The notes: generated by a model from the letters alone, not told the origin. Positions 11,020-22,983 are shown, counted from the stretch's first letter. The stretch is DNA of 64,000 nt from Culex pipiens pallens (GCF_016801865.2 NC_068938.1:219669827-219733826), one strand, 5' to 3'. Made by a program: numbers and translations.

Positions 11020-12480
11020 ATCTTACACAATTAAACTTACATCAAAATGCTGTTCCCGATGGTTCTTCTTAAGAATTATCACTCGCGAGCTATTTTTCAC
11101 TTTGCGCTCCAAAATCCAGTGCAGAAAAACCAGCGCAAGAGAAAAAAAAATTAACACTTAACATGCATTTGCTTTCACACGAGTGCCAAGTATTTTCTTA
11201 TTTTTTATTCTCAACTTCTCCTCCCGACAAGTCACCGATGCCAGCGCAGCTTTTTCCAACAAATGTCCGCCAATTTGTCACCACTACTCAACGTCACCAA
11301 ATGCTACTATCATCCACTTTCCATACACCATCAAAAACACTACTTTTTCTGAATTAATTTCCCTTCGAGGAGTGGAAAGTGGAGACTTTTCCGACACTTA
11401 CACATAAACACATTAATTAAGTACTTTTTGAGAAAAGTGCACTCTTTATGCTTCGTTCGGCTTGTGGTTGTGGATTAGCTTTCTCAACGTCACCAACCAC
11501 CACGTGTCACTGCCAGAAGACAACGCAGCCTGCAGGCATCAGACACTCCCACGTGGCGTCCCGCTGTGCCCACCACCGAAAAATTGGATGCAAGCTTAGG
11601 CTGGTCCGGAATTTGGGTATCCAATTTCACCAACTTACACATAATTTATTTTTATCACACTCTCCAGCTCTGCACTTTTGGGCCCTGGGATTAACCTTTT
11701 GCGAGCACTAATTTCGACTGCAGAACGAAAGCTGCTGCAACCTGCTACCATCCATCCTGGAATGGTTTTTTGAGTGTGTGGGCGAAAGCTCAAAAGGACG
11801 ACCGAAAAGGGAAATCGACGAAAAACTCTTTCCTAATTTATTGCAGATGACTCCACGGGTAAACTGTCTTTTCGATCTAAAAAAAATAAAATTCACACGA
11901 ATTAAGCTTCCACAACACACACCTAAAGGAAGCGCGCGACCAAAATCCACACAAAACAACGCGAAGGATTTGCATCCGTCACCGGCGACAGTCAACGTGC
12001 GACTAAAGTCCACAACACTCCAGCTGGCACACAAAAGGACCACATGCTTTCGCAAAACTGTCCCCGCCACCAGCAGCAGCATCAGCGGCAGCATATTTTG
12101 GCCTCCCTTTCTTCACGAGAAGACCACCGATCCCGACGAAAAGCGTAGCATCAACAAACGGACCATGTGCTTTTGCGGTGCACAAGAGAAAGAGAGTGAG
12201 CGGAGAGAGAATTTTCCGGAGAGAGGCGGTTGCGAGGAAAAGCAGGAAAATGTTTTCCCGCGCTTTTTGAAAACTCTCAATGCGAGAAGGAAGCTTCTCG
12301 CAAGAGAGAGAGTGCGATGAAAAATCAGCTGTTTTTTGTTGTTGCGATGTTTTTGACGGGATGAGTTTTAAGGACACTGAAAACCATAAAAGAAAACATA
12401 AAAATACTAAATTTTGGAATATAATAAGAAAACATTTGGTAAAAACTATGGAAAAAGAAAACAATATGAAGTAAAATTAA
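11020..12480. other. GC-richer unique block, possible promoter or untranslated exon
   Basis: This block stands out from the AT-rich repeats on both sides. It has GAGA-type runs (GAGAAAGAGAGTGAGCGGAG near 12188, GAGAGAGAGTG near 12304) and a CAGCTG at 12327. Open frames of up to about 180 codons exist in several overlapping frames on both strands (11778-12320 plus, 12003-12464 minus, 11708-12094 minus). They are rich in Lys/Arg/Ser or Leu/Phe and show no domain or signal peptide, so none is called. Purine-rich GAGA runs are common near insect promoters. Confidence 0.35.
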
Positions 12481-12754
12481 TTATTGTTGAAAGATTTCCG
12501 TGCTATAATTGTGAGAGAGCATCAGAGAGATTATTAGCTGATGGGAAATGATTTCATCACATACGCGTAAATCAAAACCAAAAAAACTGTGACTGTTCAT
12601 GTTTGTTTCTGATATAATTGTGCCTGTTTTGCAATCTAAACATTTTACCTGAAGCAGTAACGGTCCGGAACTAAGAATTGATAAATGTAAAAAATACCTT
12701 TCTTTAGTAAGAAAAGCAAAAAGGAAAAAAATCATTCAATTACTTTAATTATTT

Positions 12755-14289
12755 GGGTAATTCTCCGCCAACTCACACAGCAGTTGCCCCGACTCCTCTT
12801 CGATTTGCGTGAAACTTTGTCCTAAGGGGTAACTTTTGTCCCTGATCACGAATCCGAGGTCCGTTTTTTGATATCTCGTGACGGAGGGGTGGTACGACCC
12901 CTTCCATTTTTGAACATTCGAAAAAAGAGGTGATTTTCAATCATTTGCAGCTTGAAACAGTGATGAGATAGAAATTTGGTGTCAAAGGGACTTTTATGTA
13001 AAATTGTACGCCCGATTTGATGGCGTACTCAGAATTCCGCAAAAACGTATACGCAGAAAAAAGTTTTGTAGAATCAGCCTGTACGAGGTTTGAATCAACA
13101 AAATTTTTGTTGAATATAATCAACGCCGATTTTGCGTTGAAACAAACCTTGATTTTTTCGATACAACAAAAGTCTTTTGTTGTTTTGAAAAAGCTGCTTT
13201 GACGTTTAGCGTTGATTCAACAAAAAATATGATTTTCAAATCAACAAAATGTTTTGTTGATTCAAATATGCTTTATTTTTCTGCGTGTATATTTCATCGA
13301 AAAAAAACACTTAATTTTTTTTTTAATTTTCCCATTTTCCGTTACTTGATTGTAAAAATTGTTGGAACATGTCATTTTATGGGAAATTTAATGTTCTTTT
13401 CGAATCTATATTGACCCAAAAGGGTAATTTTTTAATTTAGAACAAAATTTTTCATTTTCAAATTTCGTGTTTTTTCTAACTTTGCAGGGTTATTTTTAAG
13501 AGTGTAACAATGCTCTCTTTGCTTATAAACATCACGAGTTATCACGATTTTACGAAAAAAAAAGTTTTGAAAAAGTTAGTCGTCATCGATCATGGCCGTT
13601 CATGGTCACCCGCGACAGGACGACGAAACAAAGAGAAACGCAAAAAGTAACTTTTTCAAAACTTTTTTTCGTAAAATCGCGATAACTCGTGATGTTTATC
13701 AGCAAACCCCTTATGTCTATATATCAATTTTTTGTAATTGTCTGCTCTACAACTTTGTAGAACATTATTACACTCTAAAAAATAACCCTGCAAAGTTAGA
13801 AAAAACACGAAATTTTAAAATGAAAAATTTTGTTCTAAATTAAAAAATTACCCTTCTGGGTCAATGTAGATTCGAAAAGTACATTAAATTTCCCATAAAA
13901 TGACATGTTCCAAAAATTTTTACAGTCGAGTAACGGAAAATGGGAGAATTTTTAAAACGTTTTTAGTGTTTTTTTCGATGAAAAATACGTTTTTTCGGAA
14001 TTCTGAGAACGCCATCAAATCGGGCGTCTAATTTTACATAAAAGTCCCTTTGACACCAAATTTCTAACTCATCACTGTTTCAGGCTGCAAATTATTGAAA
14101 AACACCTCTTTTTTCACATGTTCAAAAATGGAAGGGGTCGTACCACCTCTCCGTCACGAGATATCAAAAAACGGACCTCGGATTCGTGATCAGGGACAAA
14201 AGTTACCCCTTAGGACAAAGTTTCACGAAAATCGAAGAGGGATCGGGGCAACTTTTCCCGATTTTGTGTGAGTTGGTAGAGAATTACCC
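12755..14289. mobile_element. Long-inverted-repeat element with 4-bp TSD ATTT
   Basis: Starts GGGTAATTCTC and ends GAGAATTACCC, bounded by ATTT at 12751-12754 and 14290-14293. The two arms, each about 640-700 bp, are inverted copies for nearly their full length; the left arm is interrupted by a separate 236-bp insertion at 13051-13286. A half copy lies at 34060-34505. No transposase is encoded. The arms could fold into a very long hairpin if transcribed. Confidence 0.88.
13051..13286. mobile_element. Nested MITE with TSD GTAT
   Basis: Ends are ACGCAGAAAAA and TTTTTCTGCGT, flanked by GTAT at 13047-13050 and 13287-13290. The host's other arm near 13980 and the half copy near 34250 both read ACGTATTTTTCATC without the insert, so they show the empty site directly. 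The inside is rich in TTGATTCAACAAAA-like motifs in both orientations. Confidence 0.9.
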
Positions 14290-14337
14290 ATTTCCTTTTA
14301 AAGTAAACAAAAAAAATGAACCAGTGTTGCAAATAAA

Positions 14338-14637
14338 TCTATATATATAAAAAATTTCGACGGTTTTGTTCGAACGCGAATCAGTTCAATATGGAGCGTC
14401 GGATCGAGGTGCTTTTCGTTGCATTGGGTTCGTATAAGCTCAAGGAAGGTTCTTACGCTAAATAATTGACATTTTGGCCACTCTGGGACCGATTCCGGAG
14501 CATCTGCAGATGGTATGGAGAAAGTTACGTAAAATCATATTTTGATCACAGGAGGCTGAACAAGCAAAAAATCAAAAAAAAACGTCAACAAACGAAAAAA
14601 ACGCAGGACGAAGTTTGTCTGGTAAGGCTTGATATAT
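14338..14637 (+). mobile_element. Short Helitron-like element (tentative)
   Basis: Begins TCTATATATATAAAA and ends with GGACGAAGTTTGTCTGGTAAG. TC plus a TATA run at the 5' end and a GACGAAGTTTG..GGGT 3' end are typical of some arthropod non-autonomous Helitrons. The canonical CTRR 3' terminus and hairpin are not clear, so the class call is tentative. Confidence 0.45.
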
Positions 14638-14639
14638 AT

Positions 14640-15133
14640 CTTGATTTGAAGAAAGAAAAAAAGATGATTTTCAAAAATATTATTATTTGACTTATTTTTA
14701 TTTTGTTAAAAATTGTATTGTTCTTGTCGATTGTAATTAAATATTCCCAAATAGGCAAACTTTTGCACTCAATTTATTTGATTATCAAATTATTTTGTAG
14801 ACAGTATTTTAGGGAATGAGCATGAGCTTGAATGGTGCAACAAACTCTAGTTAATGAGCACCCTTAAATAAAAAAAAACATTCAAACATCGTTGGTCGTT
14901 CAAGTTTTTCAAACTTTTATTTTTCACAATGCAAAGTTTTTTAAATTTAATTCAAATATTTTTACAAAAAATAGTTACAATCCGTTATTCTTCAATTTTT
15001 TTGTTTCATTAAAGTTAATGAAAAAATATGAGATATTTGTTAATATTTTAAAAATATTTGCATCGATCGATATTTTCAGTTTGTTTAATTTGTTTTTTAA
15101 AGCTAATTTTTATACAAAACATTCGTTTATTGC
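14640..15133. other. AT-rich intergenic stretch
   Basis: No gene or recognisable element is seen. Confidence 0.5.
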
Positions 15134-15602
15134 TTAGGCCGCTGCAAATATTTAAAAAAGTGTTTGTCCCTCGGCTCTGGCCGAGGTCAAGGGGGGGGCA
15201 AAAAAATAAAAAAATATGAAAATTTAAATAACAAGCCATAGTCTTCACATTTAAACGAAAAAAAGTGTTTTAAAATGCATTTTACACTAGTTCAGTTGTT
15301 TTGCAATCATTAGTTTTCAAAAAATCTAAGATCTGACAAAAACAAAAATTGCAATGAAAAAAAAAATTGCATCGAAAATTTTCAAAAAATCTTAAGATTT
15401 TTTAATAACCCCAAACATGCTAAAAATGATTTTAAACGCAGGAGAATGTATTTTAATTTGATTTCAGCTGGTTGCACTTGAATTTTTATTGAAATTTTGA
15501 AGTTTATTGTAAAAATATTTTTTTTGCCCCCTGATTTTTCGGGCCAATTTTGAAGGGGGGGGGGGTGACAAAAACTTTTAAAAATATTTGTACCAGCCTT
15601 AG
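15134..15602. mobile_element. MITE with CTTAGGC termini
   Basis: Left end TTAGGCCGCTGCAAATATTT and right end AAATATTTGTACCAGCCTTA form imperfect inverted repeats; inside are G-runs after TCGGCTCTGGCCGAGG and before TGACAAAAAC. Relatives: 22163-22507, 37590-39385 (split by another element), 54675-54925, 57215-57772, and fragments at 16062-16123 and 42455-42515. Confidence 0.75.
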
Positions 15603-16348
15603 GTAAAACAAATAATTCAATAAAGTTCCTCTAAAAAGAAACACTTCACTTCAAGAAATACAAAGAAGTTACACAGTAAAAACTGTAAGCTGTAAAAATT
15701 GTAAAACTTTTCGGTAAATAATATATATATTTTTTACCAGATGTATAATTTTGGTTTTTTTCAGTTTAATAATTAATTCTGAAGAAATCAATTCAGAAAT
15801 AACAACAATCGAATTCAAACATAACAGCCAAACTTCTTTAAAATGAGTGCTGGACCAACTATCTAAAATTTGAATTTCCCGAAATTTCTAAAATTCAAAC
15901 AAAGCTTGAATAAAAATAAAAATAATTATTGATGTTGAAATTAGAGGCCCTCCACATCTTAATTATACAAGTTTGTTGAAATGGTTTTGAATTATTGATA
16001 TGAATTCTATTTCTATCAATAATTTGATTATTTTTTTTTTGAAAAAAATGGCTACTTGATTCTAAGGCCGATTTTTAATGGGGGACTGGGGAGTCATTGA
16101 CTATCAGAAATATTTGCTGCAGCCTAATTGCACTTTAAATACTAAGTGCGTGAACAAGCCACTACTGCGTCTTTTATTGCAGAGTTTACTGATTTTGCCC
16201 GTAACATTCAGTCCAGTAATGGAAGGCAAAATGTTATACTTGATTCTTTCGTAGTACACCTTGTTTATGATTAACTACATGTTTCGAGTTTTTATGAATT
16301 GGTGATATGCATTGATTGTGGTTGGTATATTTTACAACAAAATTATAC
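15603..16348. other. AT-rich flank downstream of the pacifastin gene
   Basis: No gene is seen. 16062-16123 is a fragment of the 15134-15602 family. Confidence 0.5.
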
Positions 16349-16354
16349 TTTATT
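16349..16354 (-). terminator. AATAAA polyadenylation signal of the pacifastin gene
   Basis: AATAAA on the minus strand, 140 nt past the stop codon at 16495-16497, the likely 3' end signal of that transcript. Confidence 0.6.
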
Positions 16355-16494
16355 GAGTTCTCTTATTAGAGAGCACTTGTACAAGCAGGCACTTCGAGAC
16401 CTGCCCAATAGAAAACCTATCTTAATAAAATAGATAATAAATCGATCTTAGTACTCTTCAGGTGTCCCATTCACGGTCTTCCTCCTACTCTGCC

Positions 16495-19400
16495 TCAGTA
16501 TTCACCCTCGATGCAGAATTTGTACGTGCACGCTGCAAACTTTCCGGTATTGTCACACCGACACTGGTTGCACTGGTACTTGAAGCGGGAGTTTGGCTTG
16601 CACTCGAATCCCTCCGTTCCTGGAGCAAGCTTCGACTGGGGCAGCTCGTCAACATCTCGTTTCTCCTTCGTGAAGCAGAACATCTGCGTACAGGCCGCGA
16701 TTCCGTTCTCTCCGCAGTAGCAGTTGTTGCATCCGTCCGAGTGCTTGAACGACGTTCCCGGCTTGCAGTCCACCTTGGGAACCGCCTGTCCGATGGCCAC
16801 CTGTCGCTTCGTCTTCGTCGGGAAGCAGAATTTCTGCGTACACGCGGCGATTCCGTTTTCCGTGCAGAAGCAATTGTTACAACCGTCAGCACTCTTGAAT
16901 GAAGTTCCAGGTTCGCACTGCTTTTCCGGCTGAGGAGCATCCCGTTTCGTCTTCTGTGGCTTCAGGCAAAGCTTTTCCGTACAAGCTGCACGTCCGTCAG
17001 CGGTACAGAAGCAATCATTGCATCCTTCGGCATCCTTGAATGTGCTTCCCGGAACGCACTGCTGCTGGACATCCCGTTTAACCTTGGGCACGCAGAACTT
17101 CCTGGTACAAGCGATGACACCATTTTCACCACAGAAGCAAGTGTTGCAATCATCCGAGCTCCTGAATGACGTTCCCTTCACGCACTGGGTACCGGCTGGA
17201 GCCTCTCGCTTTACCTTGTTATTGAAACAGAACTTCATGGTACAAGCTGCGATTCCGGTTTCCGTACAGAAACAATCGTTACATCCGTCGGCACTCTTGA
17301 ACGAACTTCCCGGTTCACACTGCTTGGCCAGCTTGGGAGCTTCCCGCTTGACCTTGGCAACATCGTTGAAGCAGAACTTCATCGTGCAGGCAGCGATTCC
17401 GGTTTCGGTGCAGAAGCAATCGTTACATCCATCCGAGCTCTTGAACGACGTTCCCGGCGTGCACTGCAGCGGGTTTTGTCGGGAAGCGTGTCGTTTTTCC
17501 CTCGGTGGGCAAGCCTTCCGGGTGCAGAACCAGCCGATCCCGTTGGCGGCGCACTTGCAGCGGTTGCAGTCCTGAAATTGAGGTGAGAAAGCATTTTTGA
17601 GAAAATCTGTTAAAATCAATTATCCTTCAACATTTTTTTCATTCTCATAGATTGATATTAAATGACAAACTGCAGTCACTAAAAGCTTCTCAACCTACCT
17701 CCTGCTTAGTCTCGTTGGGGGTGCAAACCTGCCCGTTGGTGTGCACCTGCTCCTCATCTCCCTTCGTGGCCACCGAGGCATCATCCACAGCAATCGTTGG
17801 CAACTGAGCCACAGCCGGTGCCGGGTCGTCACTCTGGAACGAGTCCGGCACGCAGAACTTTCTCGTGCATGACATCAGCTTGCCATCGGACGAGCAGCGA
17901 CATTTGTTGCACTCCACCATGAAGTTGCTTCCCGGTTCACACACTTGGCCTTCGTCCAATGCCAGCGCTAAAATTTGAAACGAAATATATTATGATTATT
18001 TTTTTGTGCTGTTATTTTTACTCCACGAGCATAACTTCTTATCAGCGAGCATAGTAAAAAAAAGAAGAGGAGTGGAAAAAAAATCCATGGTCATGCCAAG
18101 CTGAAAAAAGCCGTGAAGTCATCTCCCGATTATGGGCCCGATTTGTTTACAGTCGTCATCGCTGCAATTACCCTGGAGGAGAAGCACATGCTGTATGGTT
18201 CAGCTCAGCAGTAAAGCCACATGCTGACACCGCCAGCGATAAGCGGGTGATAAAGGTTCTCGAGTAAACTCGTGCGTTACAGAGCCTGAGATGACCCAGA
18301 TGAACAGCATCACCAGCAGCACTTCAAACGCTGTCTACCACATCCGTCCATTTCGGATCGAATTGCCGGCTCAAAGAGTGTGTGAGAGTGTTCGGAGAAG
18401 AAGAAAAAACGGAAAAAGTCACAATCAGCAACCGATTGCAAGAAGGAGAGAGCGAAGCCATAATTGAATGCTGAACTTGACCTTTCACCAACAGCAGTCT
18501 GTCGACGTTGAACAACTGGAGGAAGAATCGCGTTCCCAAGTCCTAACGGCAATTTGCGCGTTAGCTTGCGGATTTGGCTGGGCGTTACAGTTTAAGTTTC
18601 AACTTTGGTCAAGGGCGCCGAATTACAATTAGCTTATTCAGTACGGAAGTAAAGCTTAAATTTTGACATAGACGAGGCTACCTTGAACTTGGCTAACGTG
18701 GACAAATCAAATTTTATTGTTTGTTTGGAATTAATGCTAATGATATTGCTCAAAATACGTCAACAATTTTGTAAATATAATCCAGACTCGATTATCCGAA
18801 GCCTCGATTATTCAAAGTTTCGATTATCCGAATATTTGTTTGGGACTTCGGATAATCGATTCATTAACATAACAATTTGTTTTGCGTTTTTTTTTTCTTA
18901 CATTTAAGTCAAATATATTTAAAATTTAAAAAAATTAAATGTTCAGAGATTTACATCACACTCCAAGACAGAGACTGATTTCTAATGAAAAATTTTAATT
19001 TAATTTAATTTAATTTTAATTAGTTTCATTCATGAATTATCCCCTTTTTAATAAGAAAAGGCATTTAAAGAATTTCCAAACCATTTAAATTAAACATGGA
19101 TTGGTTGAAGTAAAACAGTTTGAGAAATAACAGTTATCACGTATAACACATTTTACAATACTTTTTTCATGAAAATTGTCTTCAGATGTATGTTTTTCAA
19201 AAGAATATTTAAATATTAATGCAAACTTGTAAAAAAAATCGATCTAAGGATTTGTTGACAACACATCAGTGACGAATGACCATATTTCGATTAAAATCTC
19301 CAACAAAACACAAACAAGGCATCCAAAAAAAGTGTCATTATTTGCAAACTGGTTTTATAATAAAGTGATTCTGTAACTGTTCTAACCAAAATCAATCAAA

Positions 19401-20360
19401 AATATCAAAAAGTTGTGCAACACATGACGAAAACAGTTTTCTTCTCATTATCTTAATACAAACTTGTGTGTCTTTACAAATTATTTAAAGTTTTAATTTT
19501 ACGTCAGAAAGTGTTAAATTTGTATCATTCTATGCGTAGTCCAACATTTTAATCAAAATATAATGTTCAAATTATATGACAAACAAGTAAATTTTAATCA
19601 TCAAATTAAGGGTACGCAGCAACCAAGGAAGTTGTTGTCTTCTAAATTAAACATTGTTGAGCTTACGGACCCAATCCTTAAAAAAAATTATTATAAAAAT
19701 TTACCAATTTCGTTGTAAATTTGTATGGAAATAATAGCTTAGGGGATGAATAAAAAATTGTATCGATAGCTCCCGTAGATTTGAAGATAATAATATATCT
19801 GTAATAAAAATCTGAAGGCAAAAGTTGTGGTCGATTTGCACCGTTAAATCCAAATTAAAAATAATCAAATTTCTCACTTTTTATGCTGTGCATTATGCAT
19901 TAAAAATATTTATTGAATTAAAAAGTTATGCTGTAGGAACAATCAAAAATATCCAGTGCATTGTCCTAAAAATCTGTAAGAAATCCAGTTTTTTTCGCAA
20001 AAAAATTAACACGTAGTCTTATATGTGGTACAAACTCGCCTTGAAATTTCCTCAGTTTGCTGTTTTTGCATATGGGACAATTATGAGAACATGCGCAGTT
20101 GTTAAGCTCACTCAAATAATAATAAATATAAAACAAATATAATTTGTAAACTCCATTACAACCTTTACACAAATCTGCTTCCAACACATATTGACATTTG
20201 TATTGAATCCAAACACAACATAAATTTTCATTCCAAATTACAATAAAAAACACAACAGGTAAGATTTATGCAATTTCGTGCAAACTCATCACCACACCAC
20301 AACACACTTTTCCGTACCTCCAGCGACGAGCACCGCCGCAATTAGTAGTAATGACCTCAT
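16495..20360 (-). CDS. Pacifastin-family protease-inhibitor precursor, nine inhibitor domains
   Basis: Coding exons are 20318-20360, 17699-17967 and 16495-17571, giving 462 aa. Introns have GT..AG ends and phases fit (1, then 0). Residues 1-17 are a signal peptide (MRSLLLIAAVLVAG core), so the product is secreted. Nine repeats of about 30 residues follow the pacifastin pattern C..CN.C.C...G...ACT..(F/A)C; repeat 1 is residues 24-53, repeat 2 (96-125) is split by intron 2, repeat 3 is 141-171, repeat 9 is about 428-457. Known members are tight inhibitors of serine proteases, with the P1 residue just after the fifth Cys-Thr. Here P1 would be R, R, M, M, R, E, Q, Q, Y, so the domains probably have different targets. 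Lys-Arg pairs sit between most repeats from the third on (EKRHA, KVKREAP, KVKRDV, KTKRDAP, KTKRQV, KEKRDV), suggesting cleavage into single inhibitors. A role in hemolymph or immune protease control is inferred. Confidence 0.93.
17968..20317. other. Intron 1 of the pacifastin gene, 2.35 kb
   Basis: 18000-18640 is GC-richer and unique, with several GATA sites (CTTATCAGCG near 18037, GATAAGCGGGTGATAAAGG near 18238), and could be an enhancer; this is inference. 18775-18860 is a decayed copy of the CAGTCCAGA..TTCGGATAATCGA family. 18900-20270 is AT-rich with no gene seen. Confidence 0.5.
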
Positions 20361-20676
20361 CGCGAGCTTCACCACCTTCCGTATTCGAGATTCAAATCTT
20401 CCCGGCTAATGTTAACTATTCCTCTGGATCTCCTCCCGGCAACTCTCCAGGCCACACAATTCCGGACGTTGGCACTTTGCACACTATCTCGTCAATACAC
20501 CTTACGACGATTTCTTCCCCGTTTAATTCTTAATTGATCGTTCAATTATTGGCTGTCGACCTGCTTAGGAACACCGATCACCGGCACTGAACTGTCTCCT
20601 CCGAAAAACTGTCTTTCGATCCTCACTTTCGCACTCGAGCTGCTCGACTGGTTCGCCGATCGGTCAGCTTCATTCA

Positions 20677-20684
20677 TTTAAATA
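20677..20684 (-). promoter_or_regulatory. TATA-like box, pacifastin gene (tentative)
   Basis: TATTTAAA on the minus strand about 320 nt upstream of the start codon, with ATAAAG next to it and CCAGTCGAG, an initiator-like motif, about 35 nt downstream. The position would leave a 5' UTR of some 290 nt. Confidence 0.35.
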
Positions 20685-20731
20685 CTTTATCAGCTCGTGT
20701 TCGAACCCGGGCCCCGACGACGACGCCAACG

Positions 20732-20788
20732 AATGGCGACCACAGAACCAGCCGGCGATAATTGTGGAACGAGCGGTTGTATTCCTGC
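20732..20788 (+). other. Possible divergent first exon
   Basis: An ATG at 20732 opens 18 codons (MATTEPAGDNCGTSGCIPA) that run into GTAAGTATTC, an excellent splice donor. It lies just upstream of, and divergent from, the pacifastin promoter. No matching downstream exon is seen on this strand, so it may be a chance frame. Confidence 0.2.
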
Positions 20789-20947
20789 GAAGTAAGTATT
20801 CTTTTAACCCTCTGTTGGTATTTTTTTGTGAAATTTGAATGTACGAATTTTCACACAAGATCATTATACATTTCTTCATTATTGAATATTTGTTGTTTTT
20901 TTGTTTTAACTTTGCTTTAATATTTAATTTAATTTACAAATATTTAA

Positions 20948-21839
20948 GGGGTTACATACATGTAGAAAATCACAAAATTTCATATTACAGAAAATCCACT
21001 AAATTCACTAAAAAGATGATTTTCAATCACTCCTGAAAGTTTCATGCATTTATTTCGTGACTGTACTGAGTAAGAAACGACTTAAGTTTACAATTTTGCC
21101 ATGCGCAAAGCGAACTGTCAAACTTTGTGAAGGTTTTTTCTCTAAACACCGAGTTGATTTTCGGGTGCCACGATATCTCGAGATGGGATGGACCAGAAGG
21201 CTGAAATTTGGGATGGAGATTCCCACAACGGAGCCCGATTTTAAAATTTTGCTTTTTTGAAATACAAAAATCAAAAAATCTCGTTTTTTTAAATAAAAAA
21301 ACATAAAAATATTTGTATCTTTTTTTAAATTAAGTTTTTGAAAATCGGCCTTCGTCATACACACAGGACCAGTTTAACGAGTCTTCACCAAAATTTTGAG
21401 CCGATTTGGTCAAATGTTGAGATATCGTGGCACCCGTTTTTTGAAACTGCTTACTTCAAATACCTACATCTCGGCAATGGTACATCCAAATGTCTTCATA
21501 TTTATTTAGTTAATAGATGAAAATATATATTTCAATATCCAGAAAAAAGATTTGAAAAAAAAAAAATGTGTCCTCATACCAACCTCTGCCATTTTTTTAC
21601 GATTTATATGTACCTACATTTAAACCTCTTTTTACGCAGTGCGTTACGTTTTTCTAATTTTAGGATTTCTCTGGAACGACGCAACATTTTCGCAATGTTT
21701 TAAAGCAATTTGTAGATTTTGTTTAGATCTACAAAACGCTTATTGAAGTTTGCAGAAATGTTGTATGGTTGTAGAGAAATCGATGAAATAAAAAGCGTAA
21801 CGCCACCGCGTAAAAAGAGGTTTGTCTGTATGTAACTCC
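20948..21839. mobile_element. Second TTAA-flanked element, enlarged by an insertion
   Basis: Same family as 1611-2215: starts GGGGTTACATACATGTAG, ends GTATGTAACTCC, flanked by TTAA at 20944-20947 and 21840-21843. It is about 290 bp longer than the first copy, chiefly because of the nested element at 21622-21823. Confidence 0.85.
21622..21823. mobile_element. Nested MITE with AAACCTCTTTTTACGC termini
   Basis: Left end AAACCTCTTTTTACGC and right end GCGTAAAAAGAGGTTT are perfect inverted repeats, with a second inverted block GCGTTACG/CGTAACGC inside. It sits near the right end of the TTAA element. The TSD is not clear. Confidence 0.8.
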
Positions 21840-21843
21840 TTAA

Positions 21844-22983
21844 GTTCAATTTCTCGTAAATGTTATTTGTATTTTTTTAAATAATTACTAGTAGGTAATT
21901 TCTTACATTTAGCAACATTTAAAACATATCATAAACTAAAGCATAACGTCGATTGTTTGCTGTCTTGTGACAACGAATATTGAGTAATTTTCGAGAAAAT
22001 CGTTTTTTTAAGCTAAATTTTAAAACTTAAATTTCGATTGCCAATTCGACTATGCATTTTAAAATGAACTATACATGTTTTGTTACCATGTTTCTGAATT
22101 TGCTTATCGTTCCTATACTAGAATTTGCTTTATCCAGATGGATTTTTTATCCCCATATAAGGCAGGCTCAAATTTTATTTAAAGTGTTTGTCCTTCAACT
22201 CTGGTCTAAGTCGAGGGAGGGCAAAAATACTAAATTTCAAATTTCAAGCCCGATTTTCAAATAATTAAAGCAATAAATATCACAAAATGCGAAATTATAA
22301 AAAATATTTAAAAGAATTTATTTGATTCAAACACATAACCAAGCATTACGCAAAGTGTTCTGCATATTTTATAATCGATTTTACATGTTTTTACACTGAG
22401 ATGTAAATTTTAGTCAATAATTAGTTTTTATGACCCCTGATTTTTCAAAGAAATTTTGAAGGGGAGCGGAGGGTACAAACCTGAAATAATGTTTGCAATG
22501 GCCTAAATTTTTTTTTAAATATTAAAATACGTAATTAATTTTTTTGTGATACATAAATGAATTAAAAAAAACGCTGAGATTTTTGTGTGTACTGAACAGT
22601 CCTTATAATAATCAACAACTTTCTCAAATACATGAAATCGTTCAGATTTTTTTCCTTTTTCTTGCAATGGCAAATGTAATGGACCAAATGTTCATTGGCT
22701 AAGGGTTAATCGGTTAAACAATAATTTGACTGAATTCAGATTCCGCCCTTTCAATAGTTGTGTATAGTTGAGGGTTTACCTTAGCTGAATATATTTTTTT
22801 CATAGAATCTTGTCAACCCATTTTTTGTAACGAATTGTTTTGCTAAAATTTAAAACAAATGTGTAGAGAATTGTTAACCACCTTTTCGTAATAAGTGACG
22901 AATAATAAATTAAATGAAAAAAATAAAAATAAAAATTATAATTTAAATATAAAATCAAATATGTTCAAAACAGAGCCTTTATT
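21844..22983. repeat. AT-rich stretch holding a copy of the TTAGGC MITE
   Basis: 22163-22507 is a diverged copy of the 15134-15602 family (AAGGCAGGCTC start, CAATGGCCTAAA end). The rest is low-complexity and no gene is seen. Confidence 0.55.

Noticed and set aside
11778..12320. 180-codon plus-strand open frame in the GC-richer block
   Set aside because: Overlaps frames of similar length on the other strand, has low-complexity Lys/Arg/Ser composition, no domain, no signal peptide and no splice pattern.
17018..17575. 185-codon plus-strand frame opposite the pacifastin exon
   Set aside because: Antisense shadow of the repeated domains; all protein features are explained by the minus strand.
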